From: Branchiostoma floridae
Lineage: Eukaryota; Chordata; Leptocardii; Amphioxiformes; Branchiostomatidae
Length of the DNA stretch: 64,000 nucleotides
Assembly: GCF_000003815.2 (NCBI RefSeq)
Contig: NC_049985.1
Span: forward strand, 20,264,921-20,328,920
Direction: 5' to 3'
Part shown: piece after piece, positions 1 to 10,300 of the stretch
Layout: each line of letters starts with the position of its first letter
Position numbering within the stretch: the stretch's first letter is position 1
The notes under the pieces: model-generated
Told to the model about the DNA's origin: nothing
The model's database searches: none
Seen by the model: only the letters and a program-made list of their open reading frames with translations
Program-made: the position numbers and the translations under genes

Positions 1-519
1 TTGTACTGAGGATCTAACTTAGCAGTTTGATGTTTTATAGTGGACCACGGGCCGGCACATCCAAGGTTTGTACTGAGGATCTAACTTAGCGGTTTGATGT
101 TTTATAGTGGACCACGGGCCGGCACACCCAAGGTTTGTACTGAGGATCTAACTTAGTGGTTTGATGTTTTATAGTGGACCACGGGCCGGCACACCCAAGG
201 TTTGTACTGAGGATCTAACTTAGCGGTTTGATGTTTTATAGTGGACCACGGGCCGGCACACCCAAGGTTTGTACTGAGGATCTAACTTAGCGGTTTGATG
301 TTTTATAGTGGACCACGGGCCGGCACACCCAAGGTTTGTACTGAGGATCTACATTGTAACTTAGTGGTTTGATGTTTTATAGTGGACCACGGGCCGGCAC
401 ACCCAAGGTTTGTACTGAGGATCTAACTTAGCGGTTTGATGTTTTATAGTGGACCACGGGCCGGCACACCCAAGGTTTGTACTGAGGATCTAACTTAGCG
501 GTTTGATGTTTTATAGTGG
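1..519. repeat. 67-bp tandem satellite, seven full units plus a partial eighth
   Basis: Near-identical units begin at 1, 68, 135, 202, 269, 336, 410 and 477, so the period is 67 bp. The unit starting at 336 carries a 7-bp insertion. Each unit has a CCACGGGCCGGCAC core and an AT-rich half. The last copy breaks off at about 519. The array runs into the window edge, so its full length is unknown. No coding potential is apparent. Confidence 0.95.
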
Positions 520-1431
520 AGAAGAAAGTACTGCAAATGTTTTAATGTTATAAATGTATTTTTTTTACCTTCACACGAATGTGTTAACAACTACTGTAAT
601 GCAGAAGTTATTCAACCTCGAACTTACAACACCACAAAAAGTACCTTTCTCCTCATAATGCGAACTAAGTCGTCACAAACAAGTGCTATCAGAGCTTGCA
701 TTTTTACCAGATTTCCACTAAATGTCTTTATATTCATGTTCAACAGCCTGACAAGCCAATGCAAACCAGTCATAAGTCATGTTGTCTTTCAACCTACCTG
801 TACATCACTAGGGGTGGGTACCGGTACAGAAATTTCCGGCACATGTACAGTTCAGGTCCAGAGGATCAGGACGAGACCTGATTGTGAAGTCTCACTCAAA
901 ACAATGGTCTATTTCACAACAAAGAAATCTGTTTGGTAGCGTTTTTTTAAATCCAATTAGGGTACATTTTAATTGAGAAATGGTAATGGTTAGGACAAAT
1001 ATCCTACATTACTAGTTAACTGGAGACCAGTTACTGTACTTTGTTTTTGCTGTGGCACTAGAATACTTTCTAAATGACTGGCACTTCGGATAAAATCTGT
1101 CATAACACACATAAGGCCACATCACTTGTTAACTGCAGTACCCTACAAACATCCATCGCGTAAAACATCCTTCATACATACAGCTAGGCGAAAGGATAGA
1201 ACACAAATACAACACAATCATTAATACTTATAAACAATAAAACCAGTTTTTATGGCCACACTTATTAGAACTGTTATTAGAACAAACTGTAAGGGTTTGC
1301 TTCATTTCAAAATTCAATTTTTTTGGATTCATTTGCTGTTTAAGATACATAAGTTGTTTAAAAAGTTGGAAGTTTTTTATCTCTTCCCAGTTTGTCAGAG
1401 ATAAAATTGTCATGTTGAATCTTTATTACAG
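520..1431. other. Non-coding stretch upstream of a terminal exon (probable intron)
   Basis: No convincing exon is visible here. It probably belongs to the last intron of the gene ending at 1500. The part at about 1171-1250 is repeated almost identically at about 14710-14793; both copies share the core AGGCGAAAGGATAGAACACA, followed by an ATCATTAATACTTA tract. Confidence 0.5.
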
Positions 1432-1500
1432 GGTACACAGAAACGCAAGGCAGATGGCACCCCTGATGGGCGGGGTCGACCCAAGAAGAAGAAAGCTTAA
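1432..1500 (+). CDS. 3'-terminal coding exon of an unidentified gene with a basic AT-hook-like tail
   Basis: A splice acceptor (CTTTATTACAG) is followed by 22 codons and TAA. The peptide contains KRKADGTPDGRGRPKKKK, where GRGRPKKKK resembles an AT-hook or a nuclear localisation tail. A 3' UTR with AATAAA at 1918 follows, which supports a real gene end. No upstream exon was found in this window, so the gene probably starts to the left. I do not recognise the protein. A nuclear, DNA-binding role is only a guess from the tail composition. Confidence 0.6.
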   Translation, partial: GTQKRKADGTPDGRGRPKKKKA

Positions 1501-1917
1501 GTTACATGGCTGTAGGCATTGAGGGATACCTTTCAGCAAGGTTTATGTAACCTCCTTGCTTTCAGTGATTGTAGATGATTTTACCTTTGTAAACAATACC
1601 AGATGTTTGATTCTGTAAGACGAAGAGATAACAAAAAACTGCTACAGACATTGAAGTTTGAACATTATGAAAAGGTGTACTTTGGTCAAATTTTATGTTG
1701 TAAGAAAAGCTGGTGCTTACGTTATAGTGTAACAGTGCCGTTTGTGTAGTGAGGATGGTACGGATTGCCAAAAACGTACAGAACAGGATGATGGTATTTA
1801 TTCCAAGACTTGTTCCATGTTTGTTTGCAATGGTAGCTTTGTGAGTAAACCGTGTGAAAAAGAACACAAGCTGTGACCGAGGAACGACACAGATTTGTAG
1901 AATTAGGTGTTATGTAC

Positions 1918-1923
1918 AATAAA
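1918..1923 (+). terminator. Polyadenylation signal AATAAA
   Basis: AATAAA lies 418 bp past the stop at 1500 and is followed within 30 bp by a T/GT-rich stretch (TGTGTCAATATGGTGATTTT). This fits the 3' end of the gene whose last exon is 1432-1500. Confidence 0.6.
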
Positions 1924-1940
1924 CTCTTGTGTCAATATGG

Positions 1941-4084
1941 TGATTTTGAGTCAGTTGATGGTGTGAGTCGTGTATCTTAATAGCTTTTTATTCAGATAGC
2001 CGCATCTTTCTGTCTCTCTGCCATAGTTCAATGAATGTGCCTATATAGATATGGTCTCTTTCGGTCAATATTGACCATTGTAAAATTGATATGAGCCTAC
2101 AGCTATGACTATGACCAAAGAGTCCTGTACGAGAATGGCAGTCTGGCACATCTGTAAGCTGACTCAGGTCTGTTGCAAAGTTCTGTTTTCTCAGGATCGG
2201 CTTTTCTTCTGCCATATGCATCAGACTGGTTTCTCCCAATTTCAGCTGCCTGGACAGGACAGCATGCATCTTCAGCTGGATCTCCCAGGGGTCCTCCCAG
2301 TGCTCCGTGCCTTCAAGTCCCTCTTACTGATGCCGTTGAACTGTGGTCACACAATGCGTTTATTTCCTAAGAGTTCTGTAGAAGGTCTTTGGGAATTCAA
2401 AGATCCTTAAAGGGCGTATGAAACCAAAGTACAGCATTTCCCTTTTTTTTCCACAACCAAGATAGTATTATTCATGTAACATAAACTTTCGCATTTGCAC
2501 CAAATTTACACCCTTTTCTTGTAATTGGACATTGCGCCATCAAAAACCATTCTGAGGACTCGAGGATTTTGTTGTAAGGTAATCCAAATAAGCATGTAAG
2601 TGACGTCATATTGGTTTTTGACAATACAAGATACAATACAAAATAGAAACCTCGATAAAAACGACTAAAAAACTAATAAAACAGCTGAAGCCTAACCTCT
2701 GCTTGGAGAGTATACACAACAGTAAGTGCAATTCAAGGAACACAACTTGAAACTACATGTGTCAAAGATGACAGCAGGGGCAATTCCAGGAACACAACAT
2801 CACGGCGGACCATAGATGGTGGACAAGGGTACAACGTCATCCATGACGTAACCACTAGTGGACCATACCGCTGTTACATGGGTGGTGGTCCAAACCAACT
2901 ATAACCAAACTAAAACATAGTGGCATGATTTCTTCCTTCTATTTCTCTTATAGTTTTCTCAGCTTACCAGTATCTATACTTAAATTTATATGTAGAAACG
3001 TCTGGGTATACATACCTGTGTATCGGTAATTCTGGACCTTATCAGGATACATACATACTCGGGCACAGAGTGCTTTAATGGAGTGCCGTATGAGTGTCCA
3101 CTTCAATCAAGTATTTCTTTAACACTCTGTAACAATGTTCTTTTCCAGCATTTGCAATGGAGTTGTGCTGTACCAAGAGTGCTGGGATAAATGGCTTGTT
3201 GGGATGTGGTACCACGTTTTGTCACTTCAGTTCTTTTTACAACATTTATGGCACCTATTTTGAACATTCAGCCATCTCGTTTTTTACCCATCTTGTTTTT
3301 TTGTTGCCCTTTCTCATTTTTGCCGTCTGCAGAGGATGTCATCCATAAAGATTGCTTGCTGTGGCCTTATGCATCAATTATGTAATTTAGGCCACAGCAA
3401 GTAAATTTTCCGGATGACATCCTCCACAGACTCCAAATTTAATGAGATAGCGCGGGGGGAAAAACAAGGCATGACAATTTTGTGTTGTACATTTTTGTAC
3501 ATATTTCAAAAGAAAAAAAATTCCCGCGCTCGCAAATCCTGCGCAGAAAACCTGTTCCAAATTAAACTGGAGGGTGTTATATACACTAACAGTGGATCAT
3601 TATCATAGAGCCATTACCAATATTAAACTGACATGAATGAGAGAAGTTCTGTACAATATGTTTTAATCTCGCACACAAGCATATGTCAAGTCACATCAAG
3701 TTGCAACTAACAGGCTCAATGCAAATACATCTATATCCAGGATTCTAGATCTGCTTTTAAGTGGAAAAACAATCAGGAAACAAGAGGCGAAATCTACATC
3801 ATCTACTGCTTCTCAATATCTAAAACAAGATTCAATCTTAGCTGGAGACAATTCAGTCAAGAATTGATAATCACTGACCAATGGAAATGGGGGTCTTCTC
3901 TGAAATTGTCATTTGGTGGTTGTATCCATGTGTAGAGTATTGGGTCAGGTTAGACAAAGTAATGATGTCATTATTTACAGAACTGATACTTGCTTTTTGT
4001 CAAGTTCCTTAGAATGTAGAATAAAAATAGTGACCTTGCAAATTATGGAGTAATAAGGAAAAGTGTGGTTATAACAAAATGGAT
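1941..4084. other. Intergenic region without genes
   Basis: No coding exon is seen. It holds a local direct repeat at about 2724-2790 (a GCAATTC(A/C)AGGAACACAAC core) and a tract at about 2650-2715 that recurs at about 29660-29730 (core CTAACCTCTGCTTG). A foldback at 3331-3432 is listed separately. Confidence 0.5.
3331..3432. repeat. Foldback (inverted repeat), about 100 bp
   Basis: The left arm GAGGATGTCATCC and, after a spacer, TTGCTGTGGCC are matched in inverted order by GGCCACAGCAA and GGATGACATCCTC in the right arm, with an AT-rich loop near 3375. Weaker pairing continues outward. It is probably a MITE remnant, but no clear target duplication was seen. Confidence 0.6.
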
Positions 4085-4090
4085 TTTATT
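4085..4090 (-). terminator. Candidate TOMM5 polyadenylation signal
   Basis: On the minus strand this reads AATAAA, inside a run of AATAAATAAATAAA, about 320 bp beyond the TOMM5 stop codon at 4411. It is the nearest signal in the right orientation. Confidence 0.45.
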
Positions 4091-4410
4091 TATTTATTTA
4101 TTGGTTTGGCTGCAACGAACACACAGCCAGGGCTGCCCAACTAGCCTATGGCTATTACAAAGGGCTAGCCCTGCTGACAAACACATGGATCATTGCGCAA
4201 CATCATCTTATCGTATACTAAACTTTCCTTGGAATGAGTACAAATACTACAATGATACTCAATATCACTGAATTAGCTAGGAAAAGTTCAACTCCAGCTG
4301 ATGCAGTCTTCATTTCTGTAACTCCACAGTCCAATGCTCCATCCCATCTGTGTCACCAAAAACTCAAACCCGAGCTCGACCACACATCGTGCCATCCTGG
4401 TCAGTAGATA

Positions 4411-4451
4411 TTATGACTCCATAAATCCCATCTTGTCCAGAATGTAAGGAG
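4411..4451 (-). CDS. TOMM5: TOMM5 exon 2 (C-terminal 13 codons and stop)
   Basis: After the acceptor ATTTCCCAG the exon reads APYILDKMGFMES then TAA. Human TOMM5 ends in a similar PFILKKLDSI segment. It is too short to be called by ORF length alone and was found by homology and phase. Confidence 0.8.
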
Positions 4452-6796
4452 CTGGGAAATAGAAACAGAGTTGAGAGAATGTTGAATCAACTGTAAACAT
4501 GAACTATGGTTAACTACCCTTCATACCTCCATGAAAAATTTAGAGCTCATTTAAATATTATGCAAATGACTTAACATTTATATGATTTATCCATGGTGAT
4601 GTTCATCATTGACTAACGTACACAATGTCACAAGTATGAAATTTCAATCATTAAGCTGTTGCAAATTAGCTCCTCATTTGCATATTTGGCACCTGCTTAC
4701 GTTCCACCTATCACAATTTACATGTGTTACATTTATTGAAGTTGCGTTATTAAAAACAATGGAATCATACCATTTTCTCAGTAATCATACAAATTGGCCC
4801 TCATTTGCATAACATGTATATCATTATGGACATCTTGCCTAAGCTACCTGCATGCCTAAAATGGCAATTTGTTGTTCCTTTCTGCAGTTATCCTCTTTGG
4901 AGTGTTTTTACAAAAACAAACCTACAGTTCCACAATTAAATGTTAGGGGGATGAAACTTGCCTCACTTTGTCATGATGCTCAAAGCTATCTACCACCTGA
5001 ATGTCAAGACCATATCTTGTCCTGGACAAGAGATACATTGCAAAAATGGCTACGATAGAATATTCTCATTAATTATGCAAATGTAATCTTATTTTACATA
5101 ATTGGTATTTTATTTTGTATAACATTGTCTAAGGTATCTGCATACATAAAATCATAAAAATCCGTTGTTCCCTTCTTCAGTTATACTCTTCAGAGGTTTT
5201 TTGACAAAATGGCCCTGCTATCCCAAAACTAGTCGCTAGGGGGCCCAAACATATGTCCCTTCTTCCTGAGCATATGGTAGCAGAACACAGTTTTTGGCCT
5301 ATGGGGATTTCTATAGTTAAGGACAACAAGGTGACTGACATCGACGCTGATAAAATCATAGTAGGGTGCAGTTTTCATGCACGACAAACTAATATGTTGA
5401 AGTCGAGGGTACAACCTACCAAAATAATTGAAAAACAGAAAAACTTGTCGTTTTTTTTTTACGGCCGCGTGGCGCGTTGGTACACCCGATCCCTCGATCT
5501 CAGAAGTTAAGCAACGCGACGGTCCGGACAGTGCTTGGATGGGAGACCAACCAAGTACGTCCGCACGGGCACACACCTGTCAGAATTTGGTCTGGTCCAT
5601 TTACGACAAAACGCCTCATGTGCGGCATTTGGAAAAATGGCGGCTCGATTTGCCGATTCAAAATTTCGGCGAAACTTTGCCTCTCAGACATGTCCAAACA
5701 TGCGCCGTAAATTGTTTTCCATGCGGAAACGTTAGAGGGGCGTAAAAGGAAGGCGCCATCTTTGTCAGTCGGTGTGGTTTCTAGAAATTTCGCTGAAAGA
5801 AGGTCACTTTCAAGGTACGTTCGCCATGTTTGTATGTCCCAACTTTGAGATGATATAGAAAAAAAAAAACCAAAGCGGTGTCCAAAATCACAGTAATATC
5901 CCGTGTAGGTAGATTAGTGACGAATATGATGCCGAAAACCGCACGTCGACACCACTTTTGTTAAATGAGAGAGAGGTCCGAGAGTGCGGTCAGCCCCTCG
6001 GCGGTAGGCGAAGGTATTGTTGTCGGATCGCCCGTGCTGAAGCGCCCGGGTCGGTGTTCCTTGCGTGACCCGAAGAACCCGAGTGAGAGCGGAAAGTTCC
6101 GACGGTGATTTCCGACGGATGCGGAAGGTACCCGAAGTGCGATTTTGCGACAAAAAACCGACTGAGGGCACGCACTCGGCATGCGTTGCACACGTAACCA
6201 AAAGACACGTGACCCCACCAATTTCTGACAGGGCCTATTGAGGTAAGTATGCCCGTGGTCCGGATTGCTGTAGCCTCACGAAGCTTTCCACGAAATCGTC
6301 TTCCGGGAGGGACGTAAAACGGGGGTCCCGTGCTCGAGGAGGTGCCTCGACCACGTTAATCAGCCTCATTACTCATAATGGGTACCTACTGGCTGGCAAA
6401 ATACACCTGGTGATTATTATTATTATTATTATTATTTTGAAACTTTTTAAAGACCTCTTTTAAATGGGGTCATGCAGAACTGCAGCCGACTCTAATCAAT
6501 TCACCCCACTAAGTTTAAACTAACCAATCCATCTAGCTGTTCTTGAGTTACTAGTATCTTGATCACAGACAGACAGAGAGACACACAAACGCTAGTGCAA
6601 ATATAACCGTCATGAGGGTAATTATAGCAGAGCTGAAGGGCATGTCTTTACCGGCTCGAAGTGCAGCCACGATGACCACAAAGACTTTGACGTTCGCCCA
6701 GACCTCCTGCCTCAGGGCCTTCTTCTGCTCCTGTGGATCCACCTTGAGTCCTCCCGTCACCGCCCCACCCGGGCCTGCAGGCTGTAAACGGATCAT
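4411..6796 (-). CDS. TOMM5: TOMM5, small subunit of the mitochondrial outer-membrane translocase (two exons)
   Basis: The coding sequence is join(6652..6796, 4411..4451) on the minus strand and predicts 61 residues (human TOMM5 has 51). Exon 1 gives a glycine-rich start, then LKVDPQEQKKALRQEVWANV and the hydrophobic KVFVVIVAALRA. Exon 2 gives APYILDKMGFMES and a stop. This lines up with the TOMM5 pattern of KLDPEE, basic helix, single tail-anchor helix and TPFILKKLDSI. The donor G|GTAAAG and acceptor TTTCCCAG join in phase. In the known complex, TOM5 is a tail-anchored TOM subunit that contacts TOM40 and supports precursor transfer and complex assembly. The gene is head-to-head with GGPS1. 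The start ATG at 6796 was chosen because the open frame upstream is not TOMM5-like. Confidence 0.85.
4519..5276. repeat. Dispersed AT-rich repeat in the TOMM5 intron
   Basis: The stretch begins CATACCTCCATGAAA and is rich in ATTATGCAAAT and ATTTGCATA. It ends near GTCGCTAGGGGGCCCAAAC. Related pieces occur at about 42725-42800 (CATACCTCCATGAAA, TTTGCATAATTTATGCATGGTGATG) and about 24575-24600 (GAGGGCCCAAACC). This is an old mobile element family; exact ends are unclear. Confidence 0.45.
5276..5450 (+). repeat. Copy 1 of a dispersed repeat, also present at 7776-7942
   Basis: It shares with 7776-7942 the blocks GGTAGCAGAACAC, GGGATTTCTATAGTTAAGG, ATAGTAGGGTGCA and a final TGTCG. In the second location the same sequence is internal to an inverted-repeat transposon, so this copy is probably a fragment of that family. 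It lies directly upstream of a poly-T run and the 5S-like sequence. Confidence 0.7.
5467..5555 (+). ncRNA. 5S rRNA-like sequence (5S pseudogene or 5S-derived SINE head)
   Basis: The segment contains CCCGATC, GATCTCAGAAGTTAAGC (5S box A region) and GCTTGGATGGGAGACC (5S box C region at 5533-5548), in 5S order and at near-5S spacing. The expected 3' end (GGGAATACCGGGTG...) is not recognisable after 5555, and the 5' arm is diverged. It is therefore not a normal 5S gene. It could be a decayed 5S copy, a 5S-headed SINE, or an unusual 5S-like RNA with an intact pol III internal promoter. It sits in the TOMM5 intron, antisense to that gene. Confidence 0.7.
6413..6437. repeat. (ATT)n microsatellite
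   Basis: About eight uninterrupted ATT units lie in the TOMM5 intron. Confidence 0.9.
6560..6625 (+). repeat. Dispersed repeat end with terminal hairpin
   Basis: An ACAGACAGACAGAGAGACAC tract, then AAATATAACCGTCATGAGGGTAATTA, resembles the ends at about 15210-15262 and 16545-16615. There an ACCTCCAT..ATGGAGGT hairpin follows a CA-rich tract. It lies just inside the TOMM5 intron, about 30 bp from the exon 1 donor. Confidence 0.5.
6652..6796 (-). CDS. TOMM5: TOMM5 exon 1
   Basis: It encodes residues 1-48 (MIRLQPAGPGG to AALRA) plus one base of codon 49. The donor is G|GTAAAG. It contains the acidic/basic cytosolic segment and most of the membrane helix. Confidence 0.85.
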
Positions 6797-7214
6797 TTGT
6801 GTATTTAGCTGGATATTTCGGCCCAATGCGTGCACAAATTTATACCAGGCACTGAAATAGGGCTTACTTCCGCAACACTTCGGTATGGACGCGCCCGTTT
6901 TGTGGCAAAACGTGCTGGCTACGACTAATATGTTGGAAAGGGATTCGTAGTAGATATTATGTTTTACAGATAAAGCAATTTTGATCTCTGTAGCGTAGTC
7001 TTGCAAGAAAGTTTTTATTAATAGCACTTGATACTAAAAATAAGCTATTATTTATTTTTTGTTAGCCTAATCAGTATAATAGTAAAGAGATATAATTGTC
7101 CTGTTCCAATAACCCCCCGCAACAAAATAGTTTGTTCTACTCTACTCTAGTGTCGTAAACTACAGTATTTCCAACCTGAAGCAGCAAGTCGCAAGTCGAG
7201 AAACAGCTTCAGCC
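6797..7214. promoter_or_regulatory. Putative bidirectional promoter of TOMM5 and GGPS1
   Basis: Only 418 bp separate the two divergent start codons. The interval must hold both 5' UTRs and both promoters unless upstream non-coding exons exist. No TATA box at a convincing position was seen. This is an inference from gene arrangement. Confidence 0.5.
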
Positions 7215-7316
7215 ATGGCGACGAAAAAGCCCAACGTTTTATCTGAGAAGGGGGAGGTGGAAGAACGGATTCTGATGGAACCTTATGAGTACGTCTGTCA
7301 GGTTCCCGGGAAACAG
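7215..7316 (+). CDS. GGPS1: GGPS1 exon 1
   Basis: Thirty-four codons run from ATGGCGACG to the donor CAG|GTGAGG in phase 0. The context GCCATGG is a strong start. Residues ERILMEPYEYVCQVPGKQ align with the GGPS1 amino terminus. Confidence 0.9.
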
Positions 7317-10300
7317 GTGAGGTCGCTTATTCCTGAATGGTTTAGTCCTTCGGAGACTGAAGAAGAAGAAGACTGTTGGGTTGGGGATAACGTTACTAAC
7401 GTTAGTAGTCTTTTGGTCTCATACCCCAATATTAATTTGCCCTTTATAATGGCCTTCCATTTGATATGATAGATGAATACGCAACTTATATGGAAGCAAA
7501 TCCAACAAAGAAACATAATTTTTTCTGACGGTCTGCCTAAACACCACAAACGACCACAAACAACCACAAAACAAGCAAGGTCCACAAACGACTCAATTAA
7601 GCGGTGTGGGTAACGACGTTATGTGACGCACTGGAGACAATGTTTATACATTTATGAATTTAAAAAAACGCAACAACTCCTACGTATTCACGATTTATTT
7701 CGAGTTAGCCCGCTGGTTTCAAGGTCGGAGGAATTCTTGGCCGCCATGTTGGATCGTCCGTGCGAGGAGCATTCAGGTAGCAGAACACATTTTTCGGCCT
7801 ATAGGGATTTCTATAGTTAAGGGCCTGAAGGTGACTGGCTTCGACGCATTAAAAAATATAGTAGGGTGCACTTATGGAATACCAAAAACGGATATGTTTG
7901 AGTTGAAGGTACAAGCCACAAAATATCAAAAAAATCCTGTCGACGTATCGTCTTCTCACGTCCTCTTTGAAATGCCCCTCTGCGGAGGCAGTTGCGTAAT
8001 GGGGCGCATTTATACACGATTCACGAAATAGAAAACTTTCACAATCCAAACCATACAGTCTCTGAGTCAACACCTTCCGTGACCACGCAGCACAGGTTAT
8101 ATCTGGCTGCCCCTCAAATAAGACTTTTTACCTCTCCTTCAACAAGTTTATCCGTACTATTTTATGTACTCGCGTCATAGACCCCGGGGTTCGCCCATTA
8201 ATACTGTGTTCTGCTACCTTCATGGGGAAGTTCTCGATAACTTCCTCGGCTCCTGGCGATAAAAGCTGGAAGCTGTTGGTTCATACATTTCAATGTTAGT
8301 TCAACTCTATCGTTGTCAACTTATATAAAACTTTTAATACTAAGTGTTTTTCGGCCTCAAATGCAAGCAAGCACGATCCAACATGGTGGCCAAGAATTGC
8401 TTTAATCTTGAAAGCGGATTACTGACTCGAAATAACTGGTGAATACATAGGACTTGCTGCGTTTTTTAAAATTCATAAATGTATAAACAATGTCTCCAGA
8501 GCGTACACAAGGTCGTTGTCCCATATACACTGCACATTACTAGAGTTGTTTGTGGTCGTTTGTGGTGTTTAGGCAGACCCTTTTTCTGGAGACGTTTTAC
8601 TTATCATTGCAAGAGCCACATATTGCAAATACAAAATGTACTGTGTTCTGCTACCACAAACAAGTGGTGAGAGCTCGTCTGTAAAAGTAGCTCAGCATCT
8701 CAGGCCATATACATACTACTTATATTTTGCTCAAATGCTAAATCCTACCCAATCCTGTCTGAAATACACAGGCTTTCATCTCAAATCCATTTTATATGAG
8801 GTGGGGGCAATAAAAGGGAATTTGTCATCTTTACATAAACACACTATTTGGTAGTCTGTGTAACACAAACTCCGCTGTCCAGGGCTGTAACTGGCCCCTC
8901 CCGTAGAGTTTGTGCTCCACTAGCTATAAGCTGAGGGAACTGTTGTGGAATGTTTCAACACCAATGGTAGGCCAGGATTTAGGTCGAGCCCACATTACCA
9001 TGGAAACCAGTATATTAGCATGTCTCCGCCACCCAGACGGTGGGCGGGCTAGTTGCCTCTCCCATTGTCTGTGCAGGCTGTGGTTCTCTGTGTGAAGGAC
9101 CCATGGGAGCAGAGGCATGTTTGTGTTAGGAAAACAAGTTGTGGGGAACTTGTAATCTCCAACCAGATCCACGGTGCGTAATGTATAGTATCAAACTTAC
9201 CGTAGGATCTGGCTTCATTCGGCTTCAAGAAAGGCTATTAACATCTAATTGTTGCCTAATCAAATTGTGCTTGCCGAGGAGGTGTCAATTGCCTAAATGG
9301 AAATTGCCTTGGAAATCAGTTTTATCAAAACTGTAGGGACTACCCTGAAAGATTAATAATAAATTGCCCTTCGTCCGGCTTGCCGGCTCGTGCCCCGGCA
9401 AGCGTGTCAGCTGGTGACCGTTACAGGAAGTCATGATACAAGTCACTGCGCGAACCGTTGGTTTGGCCAGTTTGAACCATGAACGAAAAAGTTGGTCGTA
9501 TCTTTCGAGAAGTCTGTGGGAATTTGAGCCGCGAGAACCTCTGTTGCAGGCCACTGTCGCGGCCCCGAAAGGAAAAGATGTCAAGTCGCTACTGGCTAGT
9601 CCCTAGTATGTTATCAGTGTATCCCATTACTTTAGGTTCGCGAACCTCGACTTGTTGTTGTCGTCTCGCCGTTGCAAGAAATTACGAAATAGCGGATCGA
9701 AAAGCGGACACAAACTGCAAGAAACTTTAGATTCGAAACAAAAAATGGCTGATCGCGCGTGGTGTTGTGCTTTCCTTCAGCGCATCCAAACGTAGTGAGA
9801 GATGCTTACTTTCAGATTTAATATATGTTCGAAATGCCAAAATTCTAACGTCCGTTTAATGTTTTTATATATAGAGTCCATTCCAAGACACCATGCGGAT
9901 GTTTGTTGCCATTGTTTAGAATTGATTTTAAAGTTTTGTAATTATATGTCTAGGACATTTGATACTTCAGAAATATTTTTAACACTGCTTCAACTTTATA
10001 AATATTTCCCTGTTCCTGTAAAACTTTGGAAATATTTATGGTGTGGAATTGGATACTTCTAATGGTTTCTAAATAATGATAACAGCATTCTACCATTATT
10101 TACCATTTTCTACCATTTTTTGTAAATGGTTCGGTGGGCTGGGAAGATAGCAATTCACACATCCTTGCAAAGTATGGTTGGGTGCCATGCAACAATGGCC
10201 CACCACAAAGGATCCACCAGTGCCCAGCAGTGAAATCTAAAAATATACAGATGCAACAATAGGGCTTACTTTTATGGGGGCAATAAACTAATTTTACCAT

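Noticed and set aside
1-519. CRISPR array
   Set aside because: The 67-bp units abut each other with no unique spacers.
5464-5580. Functional 5S rRNA gene
   Set aside because: The 3' third and terminal stem do not match 5S rRNA; only the internal blocks are kept.
6797-7027. Upstream extension of the TOMM5 frame to an earlier Met
   Set aside because: The added residues are not TOMM5-like and would fill most of the short interval before GGPS1.
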